A stretch of DNA of 64,000 nucleotides, from contig OZ252011.1 in the NCBI GenBank assembly GCA_965247355.1, forward strand, positions 434,001 to 498,000. The letters run 5' to 3'. Below are positions 1-8,875 of this stretch, piece after piece. Positions within the stretch are counted from its first letter, which is position 1, and each line of letters opens with the position of its first letter. A program made the translations under genes and the position numbers. This DNA comes from RHLJ01 sp965247355. GTDB taxonomy: Bacteria; Bacteroidota; Rhodothermia; Balneolales; Balneolaceae. Below the pieces are notes generated by a model. The model had not been told where the DNA came from. It saw only the letters and a program-made list of their open reading frames with translations, and ran no database searches.

Positions 1-985
1 AGATCAACAAATCTTCTTCGGTTAAATCTTCAATGACACCGTGCTTATTAAATACCTGATTTTCTTCTTTCATGATTTCCAGAGAGAGATCTGAACGGTG
101 TAATCCTAGAAAGAATACCGATGATCCATATACTTTAGAAGATGTCCATCCATCCGCATGTATTGATACAAAAAGATCTGCTTCTGCCCGGTTTGCAATA
201 CGGCCTCTTTCTTCGAGTTCAACAAAAGTATCGTCATCACGAGTATATATTACATTAACATCTGGTAAATACTCATTTATATAACTACCGAGTTTTAAAG
301 CAATAGCTAAAACAACGTCTTTTTCTTTGGTACTTTTTCGATACCCAAGGTTTCCGGGATCATGACCTCCATGTCCTGCATCAATTACAATAGTATCGAA
401 TTTTAACTTATCCCGAACCTGATTGTATTCAGCATCCGGATCAAGTGTTGGTTCCGGGATTGATTCAATCCTGAGAGCTTCTTCAGGGTTCGTGCCTAAA
501 AACCAGGTTTTTGCCAAAAACTGCTGTGTGAATACATCAACTTCATACTTGTCGGCTTTGGTAAGTGCTAGTAAAATATCCGATCCATTCTGATCTGGGT
601 ATGCTTTTGATTTAACATATATATCCGGATCCAGATATATATCTACCCCATAACTGCGTTCAAGTTTGTACAGACGGACTTCCTGAATCTTACCTTCCTG
701 ATTAAACATTTGAATTCCGGTAGTGTCAATATTGTCTGCGAATAATTCCATTTGAACTAAATCAGGAGCAGGCTGAATTACAGTAAAGGAGTCTACCGGC
801 GCACTCAGATGATAGCGAACCACGTAACCGAGTCCATCGCTACGTTCTGCTTTGGATATTCTTTCAAGATGAGGCTGAGCAAATGTCGAAGTACTGATAA
901 AGGAGAATACGAATACAAGAACCGCAGAAATGCGGAACAAAGAACACTTTTGTATTCTTTTAAGAGGATTAAATTCGTAAGTCAT
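1..985 (-). CDS. N-acetylmuramoyl-L-alanine amidase, 3' end cut by window edge
   Basis: Periplasmic zinc amidase that cleaves the lactyl-amide bond between MurNAc and the stem peptide during cell separation and wall turnover. Reading the minus strand from ATG at 985 gives a signal peptide ending in FAQ, an AMIN-like beta domain of about 120 residues, then an Amidase_3 domain. Its zinc ligands are visible as His in DAGHGG (about 371-400), Glu in STKEKDVVL and His in VSIHADG (about 160-175). The reading frame is still open at base 1, so the C-terminus lies outside the window. It is divergent from the ATPase gene at 1150. AmiC-like function is inferred from the domain order; family assignment is firm. 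Confidence 0.9.
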   Translation of the reverse strand, partial: MTYEFNPLKRIQKCSLFRISAVLVFVFSFISTSTFAQPHLERISKAERSDGLGYVVRYHLSAPVDSFTVIQPAPDLVQMELFADNIDTTGIQMFNQEGKIQEVRLYKLERSYGVDIYLDPDIYVKSKAYPDQNGSDILLALTKADKYEVDVFTQQFLAKTWFLGTNPEEALRIESIPEPTLDPDAEYNQVRDKLKFDTIVIDAGHGGHDPGNLGYRKSTKEKDVVLAIALKLGSYINEYLPDVNVIYTRDDDTFVELEERGRIANRAEADLFVSIHADGWTSSKVYGSSVFFLGLHRSDLSLEIMKEENQVFNKHGVIEDLTEEDLLI

Positions 986-1149
986 AGCTTTTGTAGATGA
1001 TAGGAAAGATACGTTTTTAGCATTTGCAATGAAAGAGAGTGTTTACATACTCTGGATTATTTTTAAATTAGTTTGTTTACTGCATTTATTAGATTTTATT
1101 GTGATCAGTTCCCAATAAATTAACAAACCATTTTCATCTCAAGAATTTT

Positions 1150-4149
1150 ATGAAACCGGGGTACTCCGTAGAAAAGCTTATTAACGATTTTAATGAATCT
1201 GTATTCCCGGTTTTTGCAAAGGCTATTGAGCATATCCCTCAGGCTCAAAAGAAAGATGTTGATGAAAAGCTGAAAGCTGGCATTGCAGAGAGTGATGAAA
1301 GCTTTCCAATCGAAGCTGTTCAAAAACTTACCTCACTTAAAGAATCAAAGCTGGAAAGTCTCGATGAAATCTGGATCGAAGCTATCGAAGAAGCAACTTC
1401 GAATCTTCCGGAAATTATTATGCTTCCTCAAAACGAGTCTCATTTTAATGCTCGTGAAGGAGATTCAGTTTTTATTTCAATGGGTAAATTTTTTAAGAGG
1501 GTAAGAAGAGGTCTAAGAAAAGCTGGTCATTCGGTTTCCAATGCATTTCGAAGAATGTTTAAAAAGCCTGAAGAGGAATTTGAAGTTGCCGTCCGGGAAG
1601 TCCCTTTCAAAAATATAGTCCGAATTCTACTTTTTCGTCTTAAGCCCGAAATTATTCTCTGGAAACAGGCACAATACCGGTTCATAGCCCGGGTTTTCGA
1701 AGCCATACAAATTTGGTCATACCCCGAGGAAGTCAAAGAACAAGAAGCAGAGGTAGATACAGAGCAAGAAGAAGAGGCACTACCAGAAAAAGAAGAAGCC
1801 AAAGAAAAGAAGCCTTATGATGAATTGCTCTCAGGATTGGTAGAAACGTATCATGAAGAATTTAATCTTCAACAAAAAAAGCTTAACGAGGCCTATTCGT
1901 CTGTAGAAGAAAAGTTGAAGGGTATTTTAGAATTAGCCGGAACGGTTGAGCTTTCTTCTTCAAAATTTGATGATGAGATCCTAGAGAAAGAAAAAACAGG
2001 ATTTAGCTCAGACCTGAAACTGAGTAACTCCCGGTGGCTAGAACTCAAGGATGCGCTAACTCAAAGACTGGAGCTCTTGCTCAGTTTGAAAACTCTTGAA
2101 AAGGGAGTTGATGAAAAAGAAGATCACTTCGAAGAAAATATTCAATCTTTTTATCGTGAGAATATTGTTTCAGGACATAAGCAACTTGCGCAATCTGTAA
2201 AAGAAGGTATCACAAAACTGGAGACTTCTGAAAAGCTATCTCTTGATAATCTTGTGGCTCATTGTGAGTCATTACATGCTAAGGTTTCTGAAATAACAAG
2301 AGTGGAAATCATAGAGCCCATACAATCTGCCCTTGAGCAAAAGTACTTAAGTTCATTATTGGATGAGTATGTGGAAGAAGTCACAAATTATTCATCCAAA
2401 CAACCAGAGCAAGGCGCCATTATTGAGGACCTCGATATAGAAGGCGAGAAGCCTTTGTTCAATATCAAGAAGGTAGAGTGGCAGCGTTTTGTAACACGTA
2501 TGTTGAACAAGCATATCGCAGCCGAGCTGGATGCTTCTCTTATCAACCCGGAAGCTTCACTTGCCCAATATATTGAACGGTATCAGGAAGTCGTACAAAT
2601 CATCGAAACTAATCTCGATGTTATTGATGAAGTTTCTAAAAAGGAGGAGGAAGAACCGGTTTCAATTGCGCTAAAGAGTTTGGAGCGAAGTAATACGAGC
2701 ATTGAAGAAATCGAAGAACTGATAAAGACACAAAGGGAATCACTGCCTGAGAAAGTTCTTACCCAGAATGATGTACTGATCAATAAGCTTGCTGCACTGT
2801 TAATTAAACAGGATGTTAGTGAAATCAAGTGGGCCGATACTCAGTTGAAAGTGACGGAGTCAGCAGGTGATTTTGGTACTAAAATTACCGTGTTCTGGGC
2901 AAATTTCGTCGATCGGGCGGATTTATCCAGAAGATTTATAACTCGTAAATATCGCCAGTATGATGATATTGTACGTGGATTCCTTGGGCTTCAAAAGCCG
3001 GTATCTCATAATGTAGAGAGTACTAATCTGGCTACTTTTCTCCACGAAACCGATAAAAAGCTCGAAGAACTTCCATTTATCTATCGCAGACTGTTTGATT
3101 TTCGTAGGGATATTGAGCCGGGCTTCTTTATTCAGAATCCGTTGTATTTTGATAATTGCAGGAAAGCACTGGAATTATGGAAAGGTGGATTTCCGGCCAG
3201 TATCAATTTATTAGGTGAGAAAGGAAGTGGTAAAAGTACCCTTACCCGTTTTCTTACTGAGGATGTTTTTAAAGATGAAAAGATCTATAACCTTTCCTTT
3301 ACAAAAACTTTTTGGAAAGATGATCTGATTTTGAAGGAAGTTTCGAAAACTTTAGGGCTTTCAGAATCAAAAAATCAGGAGGAATTGGTTGCTGAAATAA
3401 AGAAGAAGAGAAAAGGGAGTGTAGTAATTATCGAAAATCTACAGAATTGCTATCTCAGGAATATGGATGGCTATTCAGCTATGAGAAGTCTTCTTTACAC
3501 CATTTCGGCAACTAAAAGTGAAATACTGTGGGTTGTAACGTGTTCAAGATATGCATGGGATTTTCTGAATGTGGTATTTAATGTTGGAGAGTATTTTTCA
3601 CATTCAATAACCACGGATAACCTGAATACGGATCAGATGAAGTCACTCATCCTGAAACGCCAAAAAGCAAGTGGGTACCAATTAGAGTATATAGCGGATG
3701 CATCCACTAAAAAAAGCAGAGCCTATAAAAAGCATTTGGATGACAGGGAAGCGGAGCAGGAATTTCTTCAGGATAAGTATTTTGAAAAACTAACAAGCCT
3801 TGCGGAAGGAAACGCTACAGTGGCAATGATTCTATGGATCCGATCAATCAAAGAAATTGGGGAAGTATATTTTACTATAGAGTCACTTGAGTTCATGAAT
3901 ACCACCAGCCTGGATGGCTTGGATGCTCATTTGCAGTTCGCACTATCTGCATTTATTCTACATGATTCACTAACTGCACATGAACTTGCATTAATTTTAA
4001 ATCAATCAGAATCGGAAACAGAAATGATTGTTTCCAGACTGGTATCCAGAGGACTACTGGTTGCTCACAAAGGTGGATATTATGCACTTAATGATCTTGT
4101 ATACCGACAAGTAGTAAGAATGCTCAAAAGCAGAAATATTTTACACTGA
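1150..4149 (+). CDS. Large coiled-coil P-loop ATPase (STAND/AAA-like) coupled to MscS
   Basis: Predicted 999-residue cytoplasmic protein. The first ~650 residues are charged and rich in Glu and Lys heptads (coiled coil), including a basic patch near 115-140. An NTPase domain follows with Walker A GEKGSGKST at 689-697 and a hydrophobic Walker B-like strand VVIIEN at 758-763. The last ~60 residues (LTAHELALILN... SRLVSRGLLV) look like a winged helix. The layout resembles STAND/AAA switch ATPases, but I do not recognise a characterised family. Its stop overlaps the next start (TGATG at 4147-4151), so it is translationally coupled to a mechanosensitive channel. A role in gating or sensing envelope tension is inference from that coupling. 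Confidence 0.85.
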   Translation: MKPGYSVEKLINDFNESVFPVFAKAIEHIPQAQKKDVDEKLKAGIAESDESFPIEAVQKLTSLKESKLESLDEIWIEAIEEATSNLPEIIMLPQNESHFNAREGDSVFISMGKFFKRVRRGLRKAGHSVSNAFRRMFKKPEEEFEVAVREVPFKNIVRILLFRLKPEIILWKQAQYRFIARVFEAIQIWSYPEEVKEQEAEVDTEQEEEALPEKEEAKEKKPYDELLSGLVETYHEEFNLQQKKLNEAYSSVEEKLKGILELAGTVELSSSKFDDEILEKEKTGFSSDLKLSNSRWLELKDALTQRLELLLSLKTLEKGVDEKEDHFEENIQSFYRENIVSGHKQLAQSVKEGITKLETSEKLSLDNLVAHCESLHAKVSEITRVEIIEPIQSALEQKYLSSLLDEYVEEVTNYSSKQPEQGAIIEDLDIEGEKPLFNIKKVEWQRFVTRMLNKHIAAELDASLINPEASLAQYIERYQEVVQIIETNLDVIDEVSKKEEEEPVSIALKSLERSNTSIEEIEELIKTQRESLPEKVLTQNDVLINKLAALLIKQDVSEIKWADTQLKVTESAGDFGTKITVFWANFVDRADLSRRFITRKYRQYDDIVRGFLGLQKPVSHNVESTNLATFLHETDKKLEELPFIYRRLFDFRRDIEPGFFIQNPLYFDNCRKALELWKGGFPASINLLGEKGSGKSTLTRFLTEDVFKDEKIYNLSFTKTFWKDDLILKEVSKTLGLSESKNQEELVAEIKKKRKGSVVIIENLQNCYLRNMDGYSAMRSLLYTISATKSEILWVVTCSRYAWDFLNVVFNVGEYFSHSITTDNLNTDQMKSLILKRQKASGYQLEYIADASTKKSRAYKKHLDDREAEQEFLQDKYFEKLTSLAEGNATVAMILWIRSIKEIGEVYFTIESLEFMNTTSLDGLDAHLQFALSAFILHDSLTAHELALILNQSESETEMIVSRLVSRGLLVAHKGGYYALNDLVYRQVVRMLKSRNILH

Positions 4150-5108
4150 TGAAAAATAAGAACTACATACCGATAGTAATGTTGAGCCTGTTCTTGGTTG
4201 TTTTTTTGGTGGAACCTGTATTTTCCCAAGACTCGGTTTCAGTAGCTCAGGATTCAATAGCAACAGCACAACCTGATTCATCTATCCAACAAAAGGCAGA
4301 ATCAGAGATAAGTCAGATCAAGGATTTCTTTTCATTCACAAAGATATTTTTAAGTCTGGTAGTTCTGTTTGGAACCTACTTCTTTACAAAAATCCTTTCA
4401 TTTCTTCTTGGCGCATTAGCTGAAAAACAATCCTCTTATCGCCTCATTTTAAAGCGCGTCGTTCCATTTTTGAATGTGCTGATATGGTCGATGGCTATTT
4501 TTATAGTGATTGCAGGAATTATATCTCCACCTATTGAAACGGTGTTAACTGTTGGTGCATCGATAGGTATTGCTGTTGGTTTTGCAGCCCAGGATATACT
4601 AAAAAATATCTTTGGTGGATTCATCATTATTATGGATCGTCCGTTTCAGGTGGGAGATAAAATTGAGGTTGATGGTTACTACGGAGAAGTAACAGAAATA
4701 GGCTTACGTTCAACGCGTGTTGTCACTCCTGATGATTCACTGGTTTCAATCCCAAATGCTGATCTGGTCAGTAATGCAGTATCGAATACTAATTCTGGTG
4801 CTCTGGATTGTCAGGTTGTTTCTTCCATTTTTCTTCCTGCAACGGTGAATGTAGATAAGGTGAAAGAAATAGCCAGAAGAGCTGCAGTTTCTTCCCGGTA
4901 TGTATATTTGAATAAGCCAATCGTAATAGTTTCCGAGAATAAAGTATTTGAGCAAAATTATGTGATACAACTTAAAGTGAAAGCCTATGTACTGGACATT
5001 CGGTATGAGTTTTTATTAAAGAGTGAAATCACAGAGCTAATATTAAGAGAGCTCAACAGCCTTGGGATAGTTCCGGAAAGTGTACAGGCGAACAGGGTTT
5101 CTTGCTGA
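4149..5108 (+). CDS. MscS-family mechanosensitive ion channel
   Basis: Inner-membrane small-conductance channel that opens under membrane tension to release solutes after osmotic downshock. The 319 residues start with a cleavable-looking signal peptide (VEPVFSQ), a Ser/Gln-rich periplasmic stretch and two to three membrane helices. Then come the pore helix and MscS beta domain, recognised from VGASIGIAVGFAAQDILKN, FGGFIIIMDRPFQVGD and GEVTEIGLRSTRV, and from the SIPNADLVSN motif. The length suits the compact MscS class. The start overlaps the stop of the ATPase gene by one base, which supports one transcript and coordinated synthesis of the two proteins. Confidence 0.95.
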   Translation: MKNKNYIPIVMLSLFLVVFLVEPVFSQDSVSVAQDSIATAQPDSSIQQKAESEISQIKDFFSFTKIFLSLVVLFGTYFFTKILSFLLGALAEKQSSYRLILKRVVPFLNVLIWSMAIFIVIAGIISPPIETVLTVGASIGIAVGFAAQDILKNIFGGFIIIMDRPFQVGDKIEVDGYYGEVTEIGLRSTRVVTPDDSLVSIPNADLVSNAVSNTNSGALDCQVVSSIFLPATVNVDKVKEIARRAAVSSRYVYLNKPIVIVSENKVFEQNYVIQLKVKAYVLDIRYEFLLKSEITELILRELNSLGIVPESVQANRVSC

Positions 5109-5145
5109 TATTCATCAAATATTCACCTACAATGTAGATTCTAAT

Positions 5146-5174
5146 TTGACATTGTTTCCGTCGAAAATTACAAT
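5146..5174 (+). promoter_or_regulatory. Sigma70-like promoter for the ankyrin gene
   Basis: TTGACA at 5146-5151 and TACAAT at 5169-5174 are separated by 17 bases, 42 bases upstream of the ankyrin ATG. The start is preceded by a strong AGGAGG ribosome binding site at about 5204-5209. This is a textbook sigma70 match, which is uncommon in Bacteroidota, where the TAnnTTTG type prevails. It suggests the ankyrin gene is transcribed separately from the channel operon. Activity is not proven. Confidence 0.45.
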
Positions 5175-5215
5175 GCGAATGCACATCTAAATATTAATTA
5201 CTGTAGGAGGAATCT

Positions 5216-5596
5216 ATGAACGATGAAATATTTCTTGATGCCGCTGAAAATGGCGACCTCGAGACAGTAAAAGGGCTCCTGAACGATGGAGTTGACGTAA
5301 ACACTAAAGACGAACATGATCGCACAGCACTATTAAAAGCATCAAAACACGGCCATTTAGATATCGTGAGTTTGCTAGTGAAAAATGGGGCTGATGTTGA
5401 TAAAAGGGATAATAGGGGAACGACGCCTTTGTATTGGGCATCGACGAACGGATTTAACGAAATTGTCCAACTATTGATTGAAAACGAAAGCGAAGTGGAT
5501 GTTCATGACGATCGCGGATGGTCGGCATTAGACCAGGCGGTAGCGCAACAACATACTTCCGTAGCCAGCACCTTGAGTGCGGCAGGAGCACATTAA
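5216..5596 (+). CDS. Small ankyrin-repeat protein
   Basis: 126 residues made almost wholly of three to four ankyrin repeats (for example DRTALLKASKHGHLDIVSLL and GTTPLYWASTNGFNEIVQLL), with no signal peptide or catalytic domain, so it is a cytosolic protein-protein interaction module. The ATG at 5216 is fixed by an AGGAGG ribosome binding site 7 bases upstream. It lies 107 bases after the MscS gene, with its own promoter-like sequence and a terminator after it. The partner is unknown; the neighbouring ATPase/channel pair is one possibility but nothing in the sequence shows it. Confidence 0.9.
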   Translation: MNDEIFLDAAENGDLETVKGLLNDGVDVNTKDEHDRTALLKASKHGHLDIVSLLVKNGADVDKRDNRGTTPLYWASTNGFNEIVQLLIENESEVDVHDDRGWSALDQAVAQQHTSVASTLSAAGAH

Positions 5597-5622
5597 GAAA
5601 GCAATCTATACACACATTTAGC

Positions 5623-5656
5623 ATCCCGGTTTCTGAAGAAGAGATCGGGATTTTTT
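5623..5656 (+). terminator. Rho-independent terminator after the ankyrin gene
   Basis: ATCCCG at 5623 pairs with CGGGAT at 5646-5651, with further imperfect pairing of the inner bases, followed by a run of T (5651-5656). It lies 27 bases after the ankyrin stop codon and before the convergent NUDIX regulator gene. Confidence 0.75.
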
Positions 5657-5674
5657 ATTCATAGAGAAATCAGT

Positions 5675-6415
5675 TTACCAAATCGTATTAAAACCCAGCT
5701 TTAAACTCTGGCTATATTTTTCCTCGTTGAAGCGGTATAAAAACGGGGCTTTATGCGCTCCCCCTTTTCGAATCTCATCAAGTTTATCAAGTATTCCAAA
5801 ACTAATCATTTTGCGTTGGAAGTTTCTGCGATCCAATTGCTCTCCCAGAATGGTTTCATATAAAGTGCGTAATTCCGTCATTGTAAATTTTTCTGGAAGA
5901 AGTTCCTTGCCAATGGGCTCAAACCTTAACTGGTTCCGAAGGGAGGTAAGAGCTTCATTTATAATGCTTTTATGATCAAGAATTAATTCAGGAATTTCAT
6001 TCAGAGAGAACCATTCACATTTTTCAGAACGCGGATCGGGTACGGGTGTTACTTTTGAATATTCTACTAAAGAATAATATCCGACTGTTACAAATCTTTG
6101 TCTGAACCACGGATCGAGTTCTTCGTCAATAACCTGATCTTTTACCATGCTGTCAACATGCTGTTGATCATTCCTGTTAAGGTTTCCAAAAAGTTTAAAT
6201 TGGCGCAAATAAATATCGTTAAGGGAAGTCCGGTCTTTAAGTCCACGAACTGCAGCACTATCCACATCTTCTTCTTTTCTTACAAAACCTCCTGGAATAG
6301 CCCATTTATTAAGGTTTTTCATCTTAATCAATAATACTTTTAGCTGATTTTCATGAAATCCGAAAATCACATTGTCTATTGATATCCCCGGATGATAGAT
6401 GTCGAAATAATTCAT
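5675..6415 (-). CDS. NUDIX-derived transcriptional regulator (NrtR/AraR type)
   Basis: Predicted sugar- or nucleotide-responsive repressor. The N-terminal ~150 residues are a NUDIX fold (AIPGGFVRKEEDVDSAAVR), but the NUDIX box is degenerate: the expected REUxEE reads RGLKDRT, so hydrolysis is unlikely. The C-terminal ~80 residues (FTMTELRTLYETILG, DRRNFQRKMISFGIL) are the winged helix typical of NrtR proteins. In Bacteroidota, relatives such as AraR control carbohydrate genes. I prefer ATG at 6415; a TTG at 6439 in frame would add eight residues. It is divergent from the esterase at 6490, with a near-palindrome between them that is a likely operator. Confidence 0.88.
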   Translation of the reverse strand: MNYFDIYHPGISIDNVIFGFHENQLKVLLIKMKNLNKWAIPGGFVRKEEDVDSAAVRGLKDRTSLNDIYLRQFKLFGNLNRNDQQHVDSMVKDQVIDEELDPWFRQRFVTVGYYSLVEYSKVTPVPDPRSEKCEWFSLNEIPELILDHKSIINEALTSLRNQLRFEPIGKELLPEKFTMTELRTLYETILGEQLDRRNFQRKMISFGILDKLDEIRKGGAHKAPFLYRFNEEKYSQSLKLGFNTIW

Positions 6416-6453
6416 GGAATAAAATTTTTGTTTCGGCAAAGCATAAAATAGAT

Positions 6454-6476
6454 TATTATGTCACAAAGACACAATA
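6454..6476. promoter_or_regulatory. Candidate operator of the NUDIX regulator
   Basis: TATTATGTC (6454-6462) and GACACAATA (6468-6476) form an inverted repeat with one mismatched pair around a 5-base centre. It lies in the short divergent gap between the regulator and the esterase. NrtR-family operators are A/T-ended palindromes of about this size, so autoregulation plus control of the esterase is a reasonable inference. Confidence 0.55.
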
Positions 6477-6489
6477 GAAATAATCAGCT

Positions 6490-7524
6490 ATGAAAATATA
6501 TATTTTATTAATTATTGTTTTTGCGATGAATGGTACTGTAAATCCCCAATCGGATAACACCAATCAAAGTAAAACGAATGAAATCACCGTTCATAAAGAT
6601 ATTTTGTTTGCTTCTCCCAGAGGATTCGATTTAACCCTCGATATCTATGTGCCTGATACCGGAAAGGAAAGTTACCCTGTATTAGTGATCTGGCATGGGG
6701 GAGGATGGCTTATGAATAACAAATCCATTATGGATGAAATGTCAGAGTATGTTGCGGTAAATGGGGAGTATGTGGTGTGCAACCTGAATTACCGCTTATT
6801 AGGTGATCTGGACAATACCGTTACAATGGATGAAATTGTGGAAGATGTATTCGGTGGATTACTCTGGGTAAAGGAAAATATTACTAAGTACAAAGGAGAT
6901 CCATCAAAAGTAGCCATTACTGGCGACAGTGCTGGCGGACACTTAGCATCAATGGTTTTAACTCATGGAAGAAATCTGGAGTCAGATGGATTTGACGGAA
7001 ATAGCTATGGATTTAATCCTAGCTGGCTTCCTGAAGGTAAAACAGCTGAGGATATTGATGCTGAAGATGGATTAGCAGTTCAGGCAGCTGTGATTAGTTA
7101 TGGAGGTTTTGATATTTATGGCAACGCACTTGGTGGGTTTGAATCACCACAGAACTTTTTTTGGCAAATTGGTGGAGCAGAAGCCCGTGGAGTAATGGGT
7201 AAAGAATATAATGTTGAGGATAACGCCGATCGTTATAAGGCGGTTTCCCCGGTGTACAATATTCCAGAAGCAAGTGAATATAAATTACCTCCTCAGTTCC
7301 ATCATGTGGGTAGTATTGATCAAACCACTACAGAGGCTTCTATCAGAAGTTATGTATCTAAATTGGAAGAAGCAGGTCAGGATGTACAGATGGAGGTTTT
7401 TGAAGGGTATAATCATGCCTTTCTGGATTCTGGCTGCAATGAGTTTTTAGGCAGTTGCTTTGAAACTCATGCTCCACCGGCACTGGATAAGATTATTGTC
7501 TTTCTAGATGAACACCTAAAGTAG
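6490..7524 (+). CDS. Secreted alpha/beta-hydrolase (BD-FAE-like carboxylesterase)
   Basis: Exported esterase of the hormone-sensitive-lipase/BD-FAE type, 344 residues. A signal peptide covers about residues 1-20. The oxyanion-hole motif HGGG is at 69-72, the nucleophile is Ser147 in GDSAGGH, and the C-terminal GYNHAF carries the likely catalytic His. BD-FAE relatives remove acetyl or feruloyl groups from plant or algal polysaccharides; the substrate here is unknown. It is divergently transcribed from a NUDIX-type regulator, the arrangement of a substrate-induced gene and its local repressor. Confidence 0.88.
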   Translation: MKIYILLIIVFAMNGTVNPQSDNTNQSKTNEITVHKDILFASPRGFDLTLDIYVPDTGKESYPVLVIWHGGGWLMNNKSIMDEMSEYVAVNGEYVVCNLNYRLLGDLDNTVTMDEIVEDVFGGLLWVKENITKYKGDPSKVAITGDSAGGHLASMVLTHGRNLESDGFDGNSYGFNPSWLPEGKTAEDIDAEDGLAVQAAVISYGGFDIYGNALGGFESPQNFFWQIGGAEARGVMGKEYNVEDNADRYKAVSPVYNIPEASEYKLPPQFHHVGSIDQTTTEASIRSYVSKLEEAGQDVQMEVFEGYNHAFLDSGCNEFLGSCFETHAPPALDKIIVFLDEHLK

Positions 7525-7595
7525 CAACCGTTAAATAAACCTCTGGAAAAGTATCAGCGTTGTAGATTACAAGTTTATCTGAATTCCTGAAGGAG

Positions 7596-8309
7596 CTATT
7601 TTCCGTACAAAATGAAAATGCTAGGCCGCTTATGCAGGTCTGATTTAGAAGCTTTTTTCCATTCTCCGATTTCCATAGATCTGATTTCCTCGGTGGGCAA
7701 AGTGATATCGGTAGCAACACAAAAACGGGTTGTGGGTCCACAGGTTTCCAGTACGGATTTAAACATCTCGTTATTCCGGTATGGAGCTTCCATGAAGATC
7801 TGTGTACGATCATGTCGGCGGGATTCTCCTTCCAGCTGAATAAGCATTTGTTTGCGGGCTTTGGCATCTATTGGAAGATAGCCGTGGAAAGCAAAAGACT
7901 GACCATTAAATCCGGAAGCCATCAGCGCCAGTAGAATAGAAGAAGGTCCAACTAAAGGAACTACTTTAATTCCATTTTGATGTGCCATTTTAACGAGCTT
8001 AGAACCCGGGTCAGCAACGGCAGGTGCACCAGCCTCAGACATTATTCCAACGTCTTTGCCTGCTTTGAGTGGTTTTAGAAAAGAATAAATTTCCTGATCC
8101 GGAGTATTCTTATTGAGGGGATAAAAATCAATTTTATACTCTGGGATGGTATCTTCGACCCACTGCAAAAATTTAACTGAGGTTTGGATATTCTCAACAA
8201 CAAGTACCTCAAGCTTTCGGATTACATTAAGTGCAAACTCAGGTATTGTATTATTTTCCGGGGTTTTGCCAAGCGTAGTTGGAATAAGATAAAGCGTTCC
8301 TTTACTCAT
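7596..8309 (-). CDS. RsmI-like SAM-dependent methyltransferase (tetrapyrrole methylase fold)
   Basis: 237-residue member of the tetrapyrrole-methylase superfamily close to RsmI, the enzyme that 2'-O-methylates C1402 of 16S rRNA. Visible family motifs are GTLYLIPTTLG at the N-terminus, the GIMSEAGAPAVADPGSKLV block and the VVPLVGPSSILLALMASGF segment. It is shorter than canonical RsmI (about 280 residues) and lacks the C-terminal extension. Such short paralogues are common in Bacteroidota, so the exact RNA target is uncertain. It overlaps the upstream membrane-protein gene by four bases (ATGA), indicating one operon. Confidence 0.85.
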   Translation of the reverse strand: MSKGTLYLIPTTLGKTPENNTIPEFALNVIRKLEVLVVENIQTSVKFLQWVEDTIPEYKIDFYPLNKNTPDQEIYSFLKPLKAGKDVGIMSEAGAPAVADPGSKLVKMAHQNGIKVVPLVGPSSILLALMASGFNGQSFAFHGYLPIDAKARKQMLIQLEGESRRHDRTQIFMEAPYRNNEMFKSVLETCGPTTRFCVATDITLPTEEIRSMEIGEWKKASKSDLHKRPSIFILYGK

Positions 8310-8788
8310 ACATCCACCCGTTCAATGATGTACTTTTCATCAAGATTATTAGCTTTTCGGTTTGCAAAGCGGGTTACCAGCACAGAAAAGAATACTAATG
8401 CCAGAAATCCCATAAAAGCTACCCCGATATTGGAAAGAGAGGTACTTTTCTGAAGATCATAGGTAGGGATCATTACAATATCCTGAAAGTTGCCTTCCAG
8501 ATATCGAATAGGAATAACCGCCGTATCAATAATACGCTGAGCCATTTGAATGGAAAGGGAGAGCTTCCGTTCCTGTAACTCTCCTGATGGATCTCTGAAA
8601 GAAATAACTACATACCCATTACTTTGAGCAGCGATCTGTTTGATGTCAAAGTCTAGCACGTTGGCAGCTATACTTTCTCCATTTTCGTAGGTATCAATGG
8701 TGCCCTGGTATACAAGTCCCTGTTGAGCCATGATGAACAACAGGTAAGCAGGTAAGAACCAGACAAGATATAAGAAGCGGTATTTCAT
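8306..8788 (-). CDS. Hypothetical two-helix membrane protein
   Basis: 160 residues. An N-terminal hydrophobic helix (about 4-22, FLYLVWFLPAYLLFIMAQ) is followed by about 95 residues of beta-rich soluble sequence and a second helix near 122-142 (IGVAFMGFLALVFFSVLV). The layout resembles DUF3592-type envelope proteins, but I do not recognise it. The stop codon overlaps the ATG of the RsmI-like gene by four bases, so the two are co-transcribed. No functional claim can be made. Confidence 0.8.
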   Translation of the reverse strand: MKYRFLYLVWFLPAYLLFIMAQQGLVYQGTIDTYENGESIAANVLDFDIKQIAAQSNGYVVISFRDPSGELQERKLSLSIQMAQRIIDTAVIPIRYLEGNFQDIVMIPTYDLQKSTSLSNIGVAFMGFLALVFFSVLVTRFANRKANNLDEKYIIERVDV

Positions 8789-8803
8789 TCAGAATCAATA
8801 TAG

Positions 8804-8873
8804 GTCATTGCGAGATTGCTTCGTCGATCAAACTTAAAGCCACTATCAATAATGGATGCTCCTCGCAAAGACG
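8804..8873. repeat. Dispersed palindromic repeat, GTCATTGCGAG family
   Basis: Starts with GTCATTGCGAG at 8804 and ends with the inverse CTCGCAAAGAC at about 8863-8873. It fills the gap between two minus-strand genes. The same outer arms recur at 51875-52014. This is a decayed, REPIN-like pair of inverted arms with no coding content. Confidence 0.6.
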
Positions 8874-8875
8874 GG

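Noticed and set aside
5675..6415. ADP-ribose pyrophosphatase
   Set aside because: The NUDIX box lacks the catalytic EE pair and the C-terminus is a winged helix, so a regulator is the better call.
7493..7867. 124-aa open frame overlapping the RsmI-like gene
   Set aside because: It runs within the methyltransferase coding region in another frame, overlaps the esterase end and has no protein-like features.
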